Shown: positions 35,792 through 46,119, counted from the first letter of the stretch. The stretch: 64,000 nt of DNA from Cereibacter ovatus (GCF_900207575.1 NZ_OAOQ01000011.1:1-64000), one strand, 5' to 3'. The notes: generated by a model not told the origin, from the sequence alone. A program made the numbers and translations.

Positions 35792-35825
35792 CAAAAGGGT
35801 GCCGCGTGGTTTACCACACGGCACC
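35792..35825 (-). terminator. Terminator between pufX and dxs
   Basis: On the minus strand GGTGCCGTGTGG-TAAA-CCACGCGGCACC, a 12-bp stem with one G-U pair, is followed by CTTTTG. It lies just before the dxs ATG, so it would end the puf transcript and limit readthrough into dxs. Confidence 0.75.
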
Positions 35826-35942
35826 AGGTCCCTGTCGCCAACAGGAAGGGAACCGGGCTGTGTCGCCCCGGAACCGGACCGGCGATATGGCCCGGATTTC
35901 GTGGGCGGGCGGCTTCGTGGCCGCCCTGCCCTGCGGCGGTTC

Positions 35943-36191
35943 TCAGACCAGCCGCTGGATCAGGTCGAGACCCGTTTCCAGAGCGCCGGTGATGTTCGGC
36001 GCCGGGGCCGGGTTTTCCTCGATCGGCAGCATACGGCCGATGACGCGGAAGATCCCGATACCGATGAGGATCGCGAAGAAGATCCCGCCGGCCCAGCCCG
36101 CACCCTTCATCATCTGGAAAGCGACCCAGAGGCGAAGAGAGGTCTTCGGGTTGGTGTTGAGGTGATCGTTGAAGATGGTCTTGTCAGCCAT
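35943..36191 (-). CDS. pufX: PufX, reaction-centre/LH1 core protein
   Basis: PufX is a single-span membrane protein that opens the LH1 ring so quinol can leave the reaction centre and, in some species, dimerises the core. The 82-residue protein has a cytoplasmic N-terminus ([20 protein letters not shown]), one transmembrane helix with the glycine-rich start [20 protein letters not shown], and the periplasmic tail [17 protein letters not shown]. Length equals that of R. sphaeroides PufX. PufX is confined to the Rhodobacter group, a strong hint to the host. Confidence 0.96.
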   Translation of the reverse strand: MADKTIFNDHLNTNPKTSLRLWVAFQMMKGAGWAGGIFFAILIGIGIFRVIGRMLPIEENPAPAPNITGALETGLDLIQRLV

Positions 36192-36203
36192 TGTGATCGC
36201 TCC

Positions 36204-37130
36204 TCAGTTCAGCGGCGCCATGCCGTGGTTCTGGCCCCAGACGTACCAGTTGTCCACAACAGTGCCCGAGAGAAGGATGCCGATGCCGCCGGTGAGGGTC
36301 ACAAGGACCGCCATCCAGATGGCCCAACGGTGGATACCTTCCATCGTGGCGTTGAAGCCCATGGTCCACCGCCAGAAGAGGGCGGCACGTTCCGCTGCCG
36401 TCCCGCGGTCGGCGATCTGCTCCAGCTCGCGCTCGCCGCCGAAGCGGGAAACCGCGAGGATGGTCGCACCGTGCATGGCGAACAGCAGGGCCGAACCGTA
36501 GAGCGTGGCGATCGAGAGACCGTGGAAGGGGTTGTAGAACAGGTTGCCGTGGGTGAGCGAGAAGTTGTTCGTCCAGTCCAGGTGCGAGAAGATGCCGTAG
36601 GGGACAGCTTCCGACCACGACCCCATCAGGATCGGGCGGATGAAGCCCAGCACCATCCACAGCCAGATGGCCGAGAGGAACGCCCAGGCGACGTGCTTGC
36701 CCATCCCAAGCGCCTGAGCGCGGAGATAGGTGCGGCCCCACCAGGCCCAGACCGACACGAACATGAAGAACGAGGCGATCATCCACAGCCCGCCTTCCTT
36801 CAGCGGAGCCGAGAAGGACAGACCGTATTCCGGTGCCGGCGGCTCAAGCGAGAAGTAGAACAGGTCGCGCATGAACACGGCCGGGTTCCATCCTGCCTGA
36901 TACCAGAACCAGACGCCGATGGTGAAGAACCACATCAGGCCTGCGAACAGCGACAGCACACCAAGCGAACCCAGATAGATCGGGCCGAGCTGGGCGTTGC
37001 CGAACCAGCCGAGGATGGCCGAGAACGGGCCGACGCCGGAACGGTTGGCAAGGTTGACATCTTCGGTCATCCCCAGGTCGGCAGGTCCACGGACCTGCAC
37101 CTGAGTGAAGAAGTTCTGATAATCAGCCAT
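36204..37130 (-). CDS. pufM: Photosynthetic reaction centre M subunit
   Basis: An integral membrane subunit that with PufL binds the bacteriochlorophyll pair, bacteriopheophytins, quinones and the non-haem iron. It has 308 residues and five transmembrane helices. The chlorophyll His is in [17 protein letters not shown]. Iron and QA ligands lie in [14 protein letters not shown] and the [19 protein letters not shown] helix. The N-terminus [18 protein letters not shown] matches the Rhodobacter form. It overlaps pufL by eight bases (pufL stop inside the pufM start), so the two are coupled. Confidence 0.97.
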   Translation of the reverse strand: MADYQNFFTQVQVRGPADLGMTEDVNLANRSGVGPFSAILGWFGNAQLGPIYLGSLGVLSLFAGLMWFFTIGVWFWYQAGWNPAVFMRDLFYFSLEPPAPEYGLSFSAPLKEGGLWMIASFFMFVSVWAWWGRTYLRAQALGMGKHVAWAFLSAIWLWMVLGFIRPILMGSWSEAVPYGIFSHLDWTNNFSLTHGNLFYNPFHGLSIATLYGSALLFAMHGATILAVSRFGGERELEQIADRGTAAERAALFWRWTMGFNATMEGIHRWAIWMAVLVTLTGGIGILLSGTVVDNWYVWGQNHGMAPLN

Positions 37131-37971
37131 TGATGCCTCCCGGGATGTTCGCCCACCAGGGCAGTTCCACCCACCACAGCCACCAGGTGGCCCATTCGTC
37201 GAACCAGATGGTGCCGGTGACGATCATGCAGAGGGCACTGAAGAACACGGCGCTGAGCGACAGCAGCAGGCCGAGCCGGTGGATCCCGAGCGTCCCGATC
37301 GAGTAACCGACGAGATCGCGGAAGAACGTGTCCTCATGGTCCGGAGTCCGCATTTCCTTGCCCTTCTCGGGGTTGGCGGCGGACAGAACCAGGGCGCCAT
37401 GCAGCGCCAGAGCCAGCGCGTTCGTAAAGAAGAACGAGATGGCGATCATGTGGGCAGGGTTGTAGTGGAAGTTGCCGTAGGTGTAGCCCGTGTTCGACAC
37501 CCAGTCGAGGTGCGTCCAGATCCCGTAGGGGAACGCATAGCCCCAGGCACCCATCATCACCGGCCGGAACAGGACCAGGGTCAGGTAGGCCAGGATGGCG
37601 AACGAGAAGGCGAACGGAATGTGATACCCGATGCCCAGTTTACGGCAGATTTCGACTTCGCGCAGCGCCCAGCTGACGAAGGCACCTGTGGCACAGACTG
37701 TGATGATCTGCCACAACCCGCCTTCACGGAGGGGTGCACCTCCGAGGCCGTATTCAAGAGCCGGCGGGTAGATCGAGATAAGTTGGGGGTTCCAGGTGCC
37801 CTGAATCACGGCACCCCAGGCGATCAGAAGAATGCCGAGGGCCGCGAAGAAGACAGTCGCTACCCCGAAAAAGCCGACGTAGAAAGGGCCGACCCAGAAG
37901 TCGAACAGGTTTCCGCCGACCAGCGTGCCCCCCGGCACGCGATATTTTCGCTCGAAGCTGAGCAGTGCCAT
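37123..37971 (-). CDS. pufL: Photosynthetic reaction centre L subunit
   Basis: The partner of PufM, 282 residues as in R. sphaeroides. It carries five membrane helices. [20 protein letters not shown] is the N-terminus. The chlorophyll histidine is in [18 protein letters not shown], and the iron-ligand and QB-site region is in [21 protein letters not shown] and [14 protein letters not shown] 125-base spacer with a strong hairpin separates it from pufA. Confidence 0.97.
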   Translation of the reverse strand: MALLSFERKYRVPGGTLVGGNLFDFWVGPFYVGFFGVATVFFAALGILLIAWGAVIQGTWNPQLISIYPPALEYGLGGAPLREGGLWQIITVCATGAFVSWALREVEICRKLGIGYHIPFAFSFAILAYLTLVLFRPVMMGAWGYAFPYGIWTHLDWVSNTGYTYGNFHYNPAHMIAISFFFTNALALALHGALVLSAANPEKGKEMRTPDHEDTFFRDLVGYSIGTLGIHRLGLLLSLSAVFFSALCMIVTGTIWFDEWATWWLWWVELPWWANIPGGING

Positions 37972-38052
37972 GCTTCCCTCTCCGCTTGCAGTCGGCCCGA
38001 CCGGCGCGTGATCGCGCCAAGCAGAGCCGTCTCAATGGCTGAACCTTTGAAT

Positions 38053-38082
38053 CGTCGCGGGCGGTGGGTGCCGCCCGCGACG
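38053..38082 (-). promoter_or_regulatory. Intercistronic hairpin between pufA and pufL
   Basis: CGTCGCGGGCGG and CCGCCCGCGACG form a perfect 12-bp stem with a six-base loop, 14 bases after the pufA stop. In Rhodobacter such pufA-pufL hairpins stabilise the pufBA mRNA segment, so that LH1 polypeptides outnumber reaction centres. There is no U-tract. Confidence 0.75.
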
Positions 38083-38096
38083 GAGGGTCGTCCCGA

Positions 38097-38276
38097 TTAC
38101 TCGGCCGCCACCGGCACGCGGTCGTACTTGACCGCCGCAATGTCCAGCCAGTTGTAGCTGGGGGTGCTGAGCAGGATGAGGTGGATCATCACCGCCAGCA
38201 GGAACAGGAACACGCCCTGAGCCACGAACACGCGGCGGGGGTCGAAGATCATCCAAATTTTGTAGAACTTAGCCAT
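38097..38276 (-). CDS. pufA: Light-harvesting LH1 alpha polypeptide
   Basis: A 59-residue single-span antenna peptide starting [20 protein letters not shown]. The bacteriochlorophyll-binding His is in [13 protein letters not shown], and the C-terminal part has [20 protein letters not shown]. The N-terminal [14 protein letters not shown] block is the LH1 alpha signature. It lies 13 bases after pufB with AGGAG before the ATG. Confidence 0.95.
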   Translation of the reverse strand: MAKFYKIWMIFDPRRVFVAQGVFLFLLAVMIHLILLSTPSYNWLDIAAVKYDRVPVAAE

Positions 38277-38289
38277 GATCTTTATCTCC

Positions 38290-38562
<273 letters not shown>

Positions 38563-38796
38563 TCAGGCGCGGAAAATCAGCGGCGTGATCGCCTTGGCAT
38601 CGAACCAAGCGGACGCGAAGGGGCCGCGCTTCGGCAGCCTCTGGTGGCGGATCGCAGAGATGACCCAGCCCACAAAGGCGAGCGGCAGTGCCCCCATCAG
38701 AATAACGGCGAAGTAGACATAGAACTCGGCACGCGGTGCTCGGTGCCCGTGGGCCCTGGCGGCATGGTCCGGCGTGTTGACGGCATGATCGCTCAT
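38563..38796 (-). CDS. pufQ: PufQ, bacteriochlorophyll-synthesis regulatory membrane protein
   Basis: A 77-residue protein with a hydrophilic His/Arg-rich N-terminus and one membrane segment (FYVYFAVILMGALPLAFVGWV) followed by ISAIRHQRLPKRGPF. PufQ is required for normal bacteriochlorophyll levels in Rhodobacter and has been proposed to act as a carrier or regulator of pigment synthesis. It starts three bases after bchZ, placing it on the bchCXYZ-puf transcript. Confidence 0.92.
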   Translation of the reverse strand: MSDHAVNTPDHAARAHGHRAPRAEFYVYFAVILMGALPLAFVGWVISAIRHQRLPKRGPFASAWFDAKAITPLIFRA

Positions 38797-38799
38797 TTC

Positions 38800-40269
38800 T
38801 CAGTCCCCCTTCTTCACCCCGAAGCCCGGCCCACGCAGGGCTTCGACAGTCTCCTTCACGACCCGCTCCGCGCCAGCATCGAGGGCAGCCTTTTCGGCGG
38901 CGTCGCGCAAAGCCCGCGCGGCGCTGATCCGGGTCAGAACCGGATGCTCCTCTACGATGCGGTCCAGAGCCGCTTGCGCATCGGCATCCCAAGGGAAGTC
39001 GCGGCGCAGTGTTGTCGGCGTGGCGGCGGCGCTGTCCATTTCCGTCCCCAGAGGCAGGATGTGGAACAAAGCGTCGAACAAGGCGTTACATACTTCCTGA
39101 AGCAACCACGTTGCACCTGCATACCCCATAACGGGCGTTCCGGTAGCGCGCCGGATCGCCGCACCCGGGAAAGAGGCTGCAATGAAAGAGGGTTGCGGGC
39201 CATGGCCGGCCTTCAGCTCGGCCAGGTAGATCTTCTCGTTGATCGAGCCCATCATCACGAGCGGACGGTGCTGGCGGATCAGCGCACGCACGGAATCATT
39301 GTCCGTCTTCGTGCCCCTCTTGCGCGCCACAGCAAAGGCACAGGGCAGCCCGAGATCGCCTTCGAGGTAGTTTTTTACCCCTCTTGCGTAAGTTTCGGTC
39401 GCCACGATGCCGAAATTGGCCGTCCCGAAGAAGTCCTGCGTGACACTGCGCCACAGATCCCACACCGGCTTCAGCGTCGAGTGCTTTTCGCGCTCGATGA
39501 AGGGTTCGGGATCAAGGCCCAGAATCTCGCCCAGAGACCGCAGGAAGGCGGTCGTGCTTTCCACGCCGATGGGGGCCTGAAGGTAGGGTTTGCCCAGAAC
39601 CTCGGCCAGCCCGCGGCCGAATTCGCGATACATGACGATGTTGGCATCGGCATTGACCAAGTGTCGCATCTCGGCCAGATGCGCGCCAAGCGGCATCACC
39701 ATATTCACTTCGGCGCCGATGCCTTCGACAAGGCGACGAATCTCATGCAGGTCCGACGCCATGTTGAAGACGCCATACATCGGACCCAGGATGTTCACCC
39801 GGGGCCTGGCGCCTTCGGGACGCTTGGCTTCGGGCGGCATGCGACCCTTGGTCATCCCGAATTCGGTGAAGATCCAGGTCATCGCGCGGTCGGCGCATTC
39901 CCACTGATCCTCGTCGATGGTGCGGGGCAGGAATCGCTGGATGTTGGTGCCCTGCGGCGTCACGCCGCCGCCGATCATCTCGGCGATCGAGCCCGTGACC
40001 ACCACGGCCGGCAGCGCCGGGTCCAGCACCTTCCAGGCGCGGCGCATCGATTCCTCGGTGCCCTCGCTCATCTCGTCTTCACCAAGGCCGGTCACCACGA
40101 TCGGCAACTCGTGCGGGGGAAGCGCGTCGGTGTAATGCAGCACCGAGGTCACCGGCAGGTTCTCGCAGCCCACCGGGCCGTCGATCACCACCTGCAAACC
40201 CTTTACCGCGCAGAAGGCATAGACGGCGCCCCAGTAGCCCCCTGCCCTGTCATGATCCTGCACCAGCAT
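38800..40269 (-). CDS. bchZ: Chlorophyllide a reductase subunit Z
   Basis: With BchY this forms the nitrogenase-like catalytic component that reduces the C7-C8 bond of chlorophyllide a. The 489-residue protein contains [20 protein letters not shown], with a cluster or substrate Cys, and [21 protein letters not shown]; it ends [21 protein letters not shown]. The stop and start of bchY and bchZ share one base (TGATG), and pufQ starts three bases after bchZ. Confidence 0.95.
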   Translation of the reverse strand: MLVQDHDRAGGYWGAVYAFCAVKGLQVVIDGPVGCENLPVTSVLHYTDALPPHELPIVVTGLGEDEMSEGTEESMRRAWKVLDPALPAVVVTGSIAEMIGGGVTPQGTNIQRFLPRTIDEDQWECADRAMTWIFTEFGMTKGRMPPEAKRPEGARPRVNILGPMYGVFNMASDLHEIRRLVEGIGAEVNMVMPLGAHLAEMRHLVNADANIVMYREFGRGLAEVLGKPYLQAPIGVESTTAFLRSLGEILGLDPEPFIEREKHSTLKPVWDLWRSVTQDFFGTANFGIVATETYARGVKNYLEGDLGLPCAFAVARKRGTKTDNDSVRALIRQHRPLVMMGSINEKIYLAELKAGHGPQPSFIAASFPGAAIRRATGTPVMGYAGATWLLQEVCNALFDALFHILPLGTEMDSAAATPTTLRRDFPWDADAQAALDRIVEEHPVLTRISAARALRDAAEKAALDAGAERVVKETVEALRGPGFGVKKGD

Positions 40270-41771
40270 CAGATCATCTCCTCGGCCTTGGCGGCCTTGG
40301 CGGCCTTATCGAGCTTCTTCTGATGCGCGGCGCGGAAATCGGGGCGCAGATTCGGCGCACCCTCCCAGATGCCCGCGGTGTCGCCCTCGCCCACACCGGC
40401 AAAGAACGCCTTCATCTTTGCCATGCGCTCGCGGTTGCCGATGGCGGCGTTGATGACCTGCGCAAGGCTTCCCGCCCCCGCCGGCCCCATCAGCGGCCGC
40501 GCCGAAATCAGGTTGGTGAAGTAAAGCGAGGGCAGACCCATCGCCTTGGCCTTCTGCACCACCGGCGTCGTGCCGATCGCAAGATCGGGGGCAAACCCCT
40601 CCATCGCGGCCAGATCGTCTTCCAGCGAGGCGCGGTATTTCACCACCACGCCTTTCGATTCCAGCCAGTCGCGATCAGCCGCGCTCCACGGGGTCTTGCC
40701 CGCGGCGGTGCCGACATAGGGCACATCGGCGCCGCTTTCGATCAGCAGACGCGCGACCAGCAATTCCGAACCTTCATAGCCCGACAGCGTGATCCGGCCC
40801 TTGATCGGCGCACCGGCCAGCGCGCCCTTGATCGCAGGCAGAAAGGCATTCTGCGCGGCGGCGACCCGCTCGGCCGGGATGCCGTAAGCCTCGCCGATCG
40901 CGGCAAGCCAGGCGGCGGTGCCGTCATGGCCCACCGGGGCAGAGCCGACGATGGCACGGCCCGCGGCCTGAAACTCGCGCACGGATGCGGTGTAGAACGG
41001 GTGGATCGCGGCGGCCACGCCCGAATCCAGCGCGGCATAAAGCTCGCGCCAGTCACGGCAGGGCACCACAGGGCCGGCGGCCAGACCCAGAGGCGCCAGC
41101 AGCGCCCCGATCATCACCGGATCGGCGGGGAACATCTCGCCCAGCAGCGCAACCGTCGGCCGGTCGGACCGGCCCGAGACGGGCGCCTGCACCGGGCCGG
41201 CCTCGGCCTCGGCGCGGGCATATTTCAGCATGGCACCAGCAAGGACGTCCTTGGCCTCGGCGTGGGTCGGCACGCCAAAGCCCGGCACGTCGATCCCCAC
41301 CACGCGCACACCGTTGATCTCTGACGGCAAAAGCCGCAGCGGCACGCCCGAGGCGGTCGGCACGCAGAGGTTCGTCACCACAATCGCGTCATAGCGTTGC
41401 GGATCGGCCATTTCGTGGACCGCCTCGCGGATGTCCTCGAACAGCTTGCCCGTCACCAGCGATTCCGAGTTGAACGGCACATAGCCGATCGACCGCCGCG
41501 CGCCATAGAAGTGCGACACGAACGACAATCCATAAGTGCAGCAGGCCGACCCCGAGATGATCGTGGCCACCCGCCGCATCCGCAAGCCGGTGCGCAGGCT
41601 GCCAAAGGCCGGGCACATGCTTTGCGGTTTGTCATGCGGGCCTACCGGATAGTCGGCCTTGAAGCGATCCATCAGTTCGGCATTGCCCGCGGCACTGGCG
41701 GCGGCGGCCATGTCGGCCGCCGAATGGCAACCCATGCCCTCGGGGGCGCCAATCGGTGCGGATTCCGTCAT
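40269..41771 (-). CDS. bchY: Chlorophyllide a reductase subunit Y
   Basis: The second subunit of the chlorophyllide reductase MoFe-like component, 500 residues. Family landmarks are [40 protein letters not shown] (Cys cluster region, described in two overlapping parts), [17 protein letters not shown] and [17 protein letters not shown]. The start ATG 41771 has GAGGAAGAA directly upstream. That sequence also ends the small ORF between bchX and bchY. Confidence 0.94.
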   Translation of the reverse strand: MTESAPIGAPEGMGCHSAADMAAAASAAGNAELMDRFKADYPVGPHDKPQSMCPAFGSLRTGLRMRRVATIISGSACCTYGLSFVSHFYGARRSIGYVPFNSESLVTGKLFEDIREAVHEMADPQRYDAIVVTNLCVPTASGVPLRLLPSEINGVRVVGIDVPGFGVPTHAEAKDVLAGAMLKYARAEAEAGPVQAPVSGRSDRPTVALLGEMFPADPVMIGALLAPLGLAAGPVVPCRDWRELYAALDSGVAAAIHPFYTASVREFQAAGRAIVGSAPVGHDGTAAWLAAIGEAYGIPAERVAAAQNAFLPAIKGALAGAPIKGRITLSGYEGSELLVARLLIESGADVPYVGTAAGKTPWSAADRDWLESKGVVVKYRASLEDDLAAMEGFAPDLAIGTTPVVQKAKAMGLPSLYFTNLISARPLMGPAGAGSLAQVINAAIGNRERMAKMKAFFAGVGEGDTAGIWEGAPNLRPDFRAAHQKKLDKAAKAAKAEEMI

Positions 41772-41854
41772 TTCTTCCTCGTCGCGCGGTTTTCGCGCTT
41801 CGCGAATTGCTCAAGCGCCTCGTCGAGGCGGGCGAGACCGGCAAGATCAAGCAT
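41768..41854 (-). CDS. Coupled 28-codon ORF between bchX and bchY
   Basis: ATG 41854 lies inside the last bases of bchX (ATGCTTGA) and the ORF ends in a TGA that overlaps the bchY ATG (ATGA). It encodes [20 protein letters not shown] followed by ENRATRKK, an amphipathic basic helix. It fills the whole 75-base gap with no spare bases on either side. It could be a translational coupler, a small membrane-surface or regulatory peptide, or chance. It contains copy 3 of the dispersed 15-bp motif. Confidence 0.45.
   Translation of the reverse strand: MLDLAGLARLDEALEQFAKRENRATRKK
41792..41806 (-). repeat. Dispersed 15-bp motif, copy 3
   Basis: On the minus strand TTCGCGAAGCGCGAA, identical to the copy at 6776. 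It lies inside the small ORF between bchX and bchY. Confidence 0.6.
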
Positions 41855-42848
41855 CGTCGTAGATCACTTCCAGCGATTTCTTCGCCACGGCGTTCTTGCC
41901 GCGCATGTCCGCATCGGTCGCGGGGTCAAGCACGAAATCCGCGCCCACCGCTTCGGGTGTGAACAGATCCAGCAGGCCGTCCTGCGTCAGCGGCTTCGGA
42001 CGGACCGGCAGCGCCTCGCCCACCGCAAGGGCCAGCCCCTCGAACAGCGGCCCCCATTTGGTGCCGGGGATGCCCACGATCTGATAGTTCGCGGATTTGC
42101 GGCGCAGTTCCTCGTCGGCCGGGATGGTGGCAAGGATCGGGATGTTCACCGCTTCGGCAAAGGCCTTCGCCTCGCCGGTGCCGTCGTCCTTGTTGATGAC
42201 AAGGCCGGCCACGCCGACATTGCCGCCCATCTTGCGGAAATATTCCACCGCCGAGCAGACGTTGTTCGTCACATACAGCGACTGAAGGTCGTTCGAGCCG
42301 ACAAGGATCACCTTCTGCGCCATGTCGCGGGCGATCGGCAGGCCAAAGCCGCCGCAGACCACGTCGCCCAGAAAGTCCAGAAGCACATAGTCGAAGTCCC
42401 AGTCGTGGAACCCGAGCTTTTCGAGCAGTTCAAAGCCGTGGATGATGCCACGCCCACCGCAGCCGCGGCCGACTTCCGGCCCGCCCAGTTCCATCGCGAA
42501 GACACCGCCGCGCTTGAAGCAGACGTCACCGATCTTGACCTCTTCGCCGGCCAGCTTCTTCTTGGCCGAGGTCTCGATGATCGTCGGGCAAGCCTTGCCG
42601 CCGAACAAGAGCGAGGTCGTGTCCGACTTCGGGTCGCAACCGATCAGCAGCACGCGCTTGCCCAGCTGCGCCATCATGTAGGACAGGTTGGCCAGCGTGA
42701 AGCTTTTGCCGATGCCGCCCTTGCCGTAGATCGCAATCACCTGCGTCTTTTTGGTGGGCTCTCCCTGGGGGATTTCCAGCGTCGGCTCTTCCGCCGCCTC
42801 GTCGCGCAACCGCTGATCGAACTCTTTAAGGTTGGGTGCGTCCGTCAT
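41847..42848 (-). CDS. bchX: Chlorophyllide a reductase iron protein BchX
   Basis: The NifH-like ATPase that feeds electrons to BchYZ. The P-loop is [17 protein letters not shown]. The 4Fe-4S ligand cysteines are in [16 protein letters not shown] and [16 protein letters not shown], and [17 protein letters not shown] is the switch region. It has 333 residues. ATG 42848 starts in an ATGA overlap with the bchC stop, so the two are coupled. Confidence 0.96.
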   Translation of the reverse strand: MTDAPNLKEFDQRLRDEAAEEPTLEIPQGEPTKKTQVIAIYGKGGIGKSFTLANLSYMMAQLGKRVLLIGCDPKSDTTSLLFGGKACPTIIETSAKKKLAGEEVKIGDVCFKRGGVFAMELGGPEVGRGCGGRGIIHGFELLEKLGFHDWDFDYVLLDFLGDVVCGGFGLPIARDMAQKVILVGSNDLQSLYVTNNVCSAVEYFRKMGGNVGVAGLVINKDDGTGEAKAFAEAVNIPILATIPADEELRRKSANYQIVGIPGTKWGPLFEGLALAVGEALPVRPKPLTQDGLLDLFTPEAVGADFVLDPATDADMRGKNAVAKKSLEVIYDDA

Positions 42849-43801
42849 ACGGTGGCCCTCCAGTCCAGGATCATCTTCAGGCAGTCCGGGTCGTTGAAGG
42901 CGGTGGCATAAGCCTCGGGCGCCTCGGACGCGGGTCTTGTGTGGGTAATCAGGTTGGCCAGCGACAGCGCGCCGCCCTCGATCAGCGCGCGGGTCGCCAC
43001 CATATCCTCGGGCTGCCACTCGGCGGCGATGCGGATGCGCGCCTCTTTCATGAAGGCGGGCACGAAGGTGAAGGCGACAGGTTCGGTGTAGAAACCAGCC
43101 AGAACGATCTCGCCACCCTTGGCCAGCCGCATCACAAGGCTGTCGATCAGCTTCGGGTCGCCCGAGGCATCATAGATCGAGCGGTAGTCCCGGCGTTCGT
43201 CGGTCGCGGGGTCGATCACCTCGTAGCCCTGCGCGTGCTTGCGGCGCTCGGCCTTGGTTTCCCAGACCACCGGCGGCTCGCCGCCCGCGGCGATGGTCAG
43301 CCGCGCCAGCAGGCGGCCCAGCGTGCCGTGGCCCACAATCAGATCGGGCAGCACATTGTTCAGCCCGGCCAACGCATGACGCGCGGTGGCGGCCAGCGCC
43401 AGCAGCGCGCCTTCGGCCTCGAGTGCCGGATCGATCCGCACCGCGCGATGGGCCGGTGTGATCAGCCGCTTGGTCGCCGCGCCGAACAACCCGCGGACAG
43501 GCCCGGCCTCGGTCGGGGCAAAGCAGTTGGACCCCGGCACGAACACCCGGTCACCGGGTTTGAACCCGGTGTCGGGGGCGGCCTCGACCACCTCGCCCGC
43601 GGCCTCGTAGCCCGGAACCAGCGGATAGCCCATGCCCGGAAACGGCGGCATCTGTCCGGTATAGAACAGTTTTTCGGTGCCGGTCGAAATTCCCGAATGG
43701 GTAATCTCGACCACGATGTCGCCCGGCGCGGGCTCGTTCAACTGAACAGACTGAAGACCAAGGTCTTTTGGACCCGACAAAATGACGGCGGTCGTTCTCA
43801 C
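42845..43801 (-). CDS. bchC: Bacteriochlorophyllide a dehydrogenase (3-hydroxyethyl) BchC
   Basis: BchC oxidises the 3-hydroxyethyl group to the acetyl group during bacteriochlorophyll a synthesis. The 318-residue protein is a medium-chain zinc-alcohol-dehydrogenase relative with [33 protein letters not shown] and the nucleotide-binding [16 protein letters not shown]. The start is GTG at 43801. Two PpsR boxes lie 70 to 120 bases upstream, marking the main promoter of bchCXYZ and part of the puf superoperon. Confidence 0.95.
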   Translation of the reverse strand: MRTTAVILSGPKDLGLQSVQLNEPAPGDIVVEITHSGISTGTEKLFYTGQMPPFPGMGYPLVPGYEAAGEVVEAAPDTGFKPGDRVFVPGSNCFAPTEAGPVRGLFGAATKRLITPAHRAVRIDPALEAEGALLALAATARHALAGLNNVLPDLIVGHGTLGRLLARLTIAAGGEPPVVWETKAERRKHAQGYEVIDPATDERRDYRSIYDASGDPKLIDSLVMRLAKGGEIVLAGFYTEPVAFTFVPAFMKEARIRIAAEWQPEDMVATRALIEGGALSLANLITHTRPASEAPEAYATAFNDPDCLKMILDWRATV

Positions 43802-43873
43802 AGCGTTTTCCCCTGCGCTCTTCCGACCGCGGCGCCCCGGCGGGACTCGGGCGGTCTATATCGACGCTTCAAG

Positions 43874-43891
43874 TGTAACTTTAAAGGGACA
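43874..43891. promoter_or_regulatory. PpsR/CrtJ box 1 before bchC
   Basis: TGT-N12-ACA (TGTAACTTTAAAGGGACA), the palindrome bound by PpsR, which represses photosynthesis genes under oxygen. Eight bases separate it from the next box. Confidence 0.85.
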
Positions 43892-43899
43892 ACAAGGGG

Positions 43900-43917
43900 T
43901 GTCAACTTAATTGGACA
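43900..43917. promoter_or_regulatory. PpsR/CrtJ box 2 before bchC
   Basis: TGTCAACTTAATTGGACA matches TGT-N12-ACA. The two boxes with an 8-bp spacer repeat the arrangement known for bchC in Rhodobacter, where two PpsR/CrtJ dimers bind cooperatively. Confidence 0.88.
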
Positions 43918-43953
43918 GTGATCCCCTGCGTCCGAATTGCACTTGCGCGCCCC

Positions 43954-45093
43954 TTACGCCACAGCCGAGGGCCGCAGCGCCGTGATGGCGCTGGCGACAT
44001 AGGGCCGCGGGCCGGGGAAGGTCTTGATCCCGGTGAAACCTTGCGCGGCGAGAAGTTCACCGATTTCCACCGCCGAGCGGGTGCGCCCGGTCCGCATCGC
44101 CGCGGTGTAGAAGGCGAAATAGGTATCGGTTTCGCGGTGGGGGGCGGCGCCGCCCGACATCGGCTCGGCGATGATGATGCGGCCATCGGGCGGCAAGGCG
44201 TCGTAGACGCGCGACAGAAGCAGCTTCACCGTATCGTCGGAATGGTCGAACAGCACCCGGATCAGGCTGATCGCGTCGGCCCCCTTGGGCAACGGATCGT
44301 CGCGGAAACTGCCGCCGTGAACGGTGAAACGGCCGCCCAGCCCTTCAGCCTCAAGCCGGGCGGGGGCGGCGGCGACCACCACCGGCAGATCGAACAGCAT
44401 CACCTCGATCAGCGGATAGGCCCGGCCGACCGCGCCCAGAAAGGCGCCGGCGCCGCCGCCCACATCCATCAGCCGCCTGACCCCCATCAGATCCACCAGC
44501 CGCAGGGTGTCTTCGGCCACCAGACCCTGACTTTCGGTCATCAGCCGGGAATATTTCGCCGTCACCTCGGGGTCGGTCGCGCCGGTCGCGCCGAACACAT
44601 AGGGCCAGAACCGCGCCAGATCGGGGTCGGTCTCGCCCTTCAGAAAGGCCACCGGATCGGAAAGATCGCGATACAGCACATGATGATGCCCCACCATCGC
44701 CTCAAGCCCCGGCACCGCCAGAAAGGCCGCGCCGCGCGTGGCCAGATCAAAGCGCCCGTCGCGGCAACGTTTCAGCAGCTTCAGCGCCGCGCCGCCCTGC
44801 AACAGAAGCTGCATCCGGTCGGGCGAAAGGCCCGCCTTCGCCGCCAGCGCGGCCACCGTCTGCGGCCCCGGCTGCACCATGTGCAGCACCCGCAGATCGA
44901 CCAGCGCATACAGCACCTGCGAATGAACAAACCCCGCCACGATGTCGAACAGCGCATCCCCCTCGCGCCGGCCAAAGCGGCGCAGAAGCGGAATACGCTC
45001 GGCGATCAACTGGAAGCGGCGCGATCCTGCGAGGCGCAGCCCCAGACGGGACAGGCTGAACCCCCCGCTGGCGGAGGGACGAAGGGCGCTCAT
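43954..45093 (-). CDS. crtF: Demethylspheroidene/hydroxyneurosporene O-methyltransferase
   Basis: CrtF adds the 1-methoxy group in spheroidene synthesis. The 379-residue protein has an N-terminal dimerisation and winged-helix part (ALFDIVAGFVHSQVLYALVDL, VAALAAKAGLSPDRMQLLLQ) and a C-terminal SAM domain with LMDVGGGAGAFLGAVGRAYP and RVLFDHSDDTVKLLLSRVY. ATG 45093 was chosen over ATG 45216, which lies inside crtE. It follows crtE with a 10-base gap. Confidence 0.94.
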   Translation of the reverse strand: MSALRPSASGGFSLSRLGLRLAGSRRFQLIAERIPLLRRFGRREGDALFDIVAGFVHSQVLYALVDLRVLHMVQPGPQTVAALAAKAGLSPDRMQLLLQGGAALKLLKRCRDGRFDLATRGAAFLAVPGLEAMVGHHHVLYRDLSDPVAFLKGETDPDLARFWPYVFGATGATDPEVTAKYSRLMTESQGLVAEDTLRLVDLMGVRRLMDVGGGAGAFLGAVGRAYPLIEVMLFDLPVVVAAAPARLEAEGLGGRFTVHGGSFRDDPLPKGADAISLIRVLFDHSDDTVKLLLSRVYDALPPDGRIIIAEPMSGGAAPHRETDTYFAFYTAAMRTGRTRSAVEIGELLAAQGFTGIKTFPGPRPYVASAITALRPSAVA

Positions 45094-45103
45094 GTCAGTC
45101 CTT

Positions 45104-45970
45104 TCAGACGCGGCTTGCAACCTGCGCGGGCACGATCTTTTCGGCATAGCGGCGGACCATCTCGGCCAGCATCGCCTCGCCGGGACAGGACGGGATCGAG
45201 GCGATGGCACCGCCAAGGATGTCCTTCAGCCGCCGCGCCGCACCGTCCACGCCATATTCGCGGACCGCGTTCGGGCGTTGGTGAACCTCATCCTGACCGG
45301 CAGGCTTGCCAAGCGTCTCGGCATCGCACAGGGCATCGCGCAGATCGTCGGCCACCTGGAACGCCTCACCGATCCGCGAGCCAAGCTCCTCCCACGGTTC
45401 GGGCTCATAGCCGGCGGCGATGGCGCCCATCTGAGTCGCGGCAATGAACAAGGCGCCGGTCTTGGCGCGATGATAGGCCGACAGGTTGATCTCGGACTCG
45501 CTTTCCCAGCCCTGCCCGGCGCAGATGCCCATCGGCATCCCCGTGCGCACCGCAAGCGCCGTCACCAGTTGCAGCGCCCGCAGCGGATCGTGCTGACCCG
45601 CCCGCGCCAGAACCTCGAATCCCATCACGATCAGACTGTCACCGGTCAGAATCGCCAGCGGCTCGGAATAGGCGCGGTGAACGGTCGGCTTGCCGCGACG
45701 GATCTCGGCATCGTCGAAACACGGCATGTCGTCATGCACAAGGCTGGCGCAATGGATCAGCTCCAACGCCACCGCGGCGGCATCCGACAGCTCGGGCCGG
45801 TCGTCGCCGCAGGCGGTGGCCACGCTCAGCAGCAGCGTCGGCCGGATGCGCGCCCCGCCCGGCGTCACCGAATATTCCAGCGCCGAGGCCAGCCGCGAGG
45901 GCGCCTCGGACCCTTGCCCGCGCGCAATGGCCGCTGCCATCGCCGCCTCTATCCGCTTGTCAAACGCCAT
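45104..45970 (-). CDS. crtE: Geranylgeranyl diphosphate synthase
   Basis: CrtE extends farnesyl or shorter diphosphates to C20, the precursor of phytoene and of the bacteriochlorophyll tail. The 288-residue protein has the first Asp-rich motif in HDDMPCFDD, then LIVMGFEVLAR and the second motif in FQVADDLRDALCD. TPGGARIRPTLLLSVA is the N-terminal signature. It starts the crtEF part of the superoperon and diverges from crtD across three PpsR boxes. Confidence 0.95.
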   Translation of the reverse strand: MAFDKRIEAAMAAAIARGQGSEAPSRLASALEYSVTPGGARIRPTLLLSVATACGDDRPELSDAAAVALELIHCASLVHDDMPCFDDAEIRRGKPTVHRAYSEPLAILTGDSLIVMGFEVLARAGQHDPLRALQLVTALAVRTGMPMGICAGQGWESESEINLSAYHRAKTGALFIAATQMGAIAAGYEPEPWEELGSRIGEAFQVADDLRDALCDAETLGKPAGQDEVHQRPNAVREYGVDGAARRLKDILGGAIASIPSCPGEAMLAEMVRRYAEKIVPAQVASRV

Positions 45971-46046
45971 GATATGCCTCTCAGCGACAGCAACGGCGCG
46001 TCTCTTACGCGCGCCGCGGCGGCCACCGTGCCGCCGACTCCACAGG

Positions 46047-46064
46047 TGTCAACTTTTTATTACA
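46047..46064. promoter_or_regulatory. PpsR box 1, crtE-crtD region
   Basis: TGTCAACTTTTTATTACA matches TGT-N12-ACA, about 77 bases upstream of the crtE ATG. Confidence 0.83.
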
Positions 46065-46070
46065 CCTTCA

Positions 46071-46088
46071 TGTCATTCATACTGGACA
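46071..46088. promoter_or_regulatory. PpsR box 2, crtE-crtD region
   Basis: TGTCATTCATACTGGACA matches TGT-N12-ACA and lies six bases from box 1. Confidence 0.82.
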
Positions 46089-46101
46089 GCCTGCACCGAG
46101 G

Positions 46102-46119
46102 TGTCAACAATTCCGGACA
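46102..46119. promoter_or_regulatory. PpsR box 3, overlapping the crtD start codon
   Basis: TGTCAACAATTCCGGACA matches TGT-N12-ACA. Its last A is the first base of the crtD ATG. Confidence 0.8.

Noticed and set aside
35262-37133. A 623-codon plus-strand frame opposite dxs, pufX and pufM
   Set aside because: Antisense of certain genes with biased composition and no domain.
41847-43019. A longer bchX start at 43019
   Set aside because: The extra 57 residues lie within bchC, are Arg/Gly-rich and unlike the family; the ATGA overlap at 42848 gives the conserved N-terminus.
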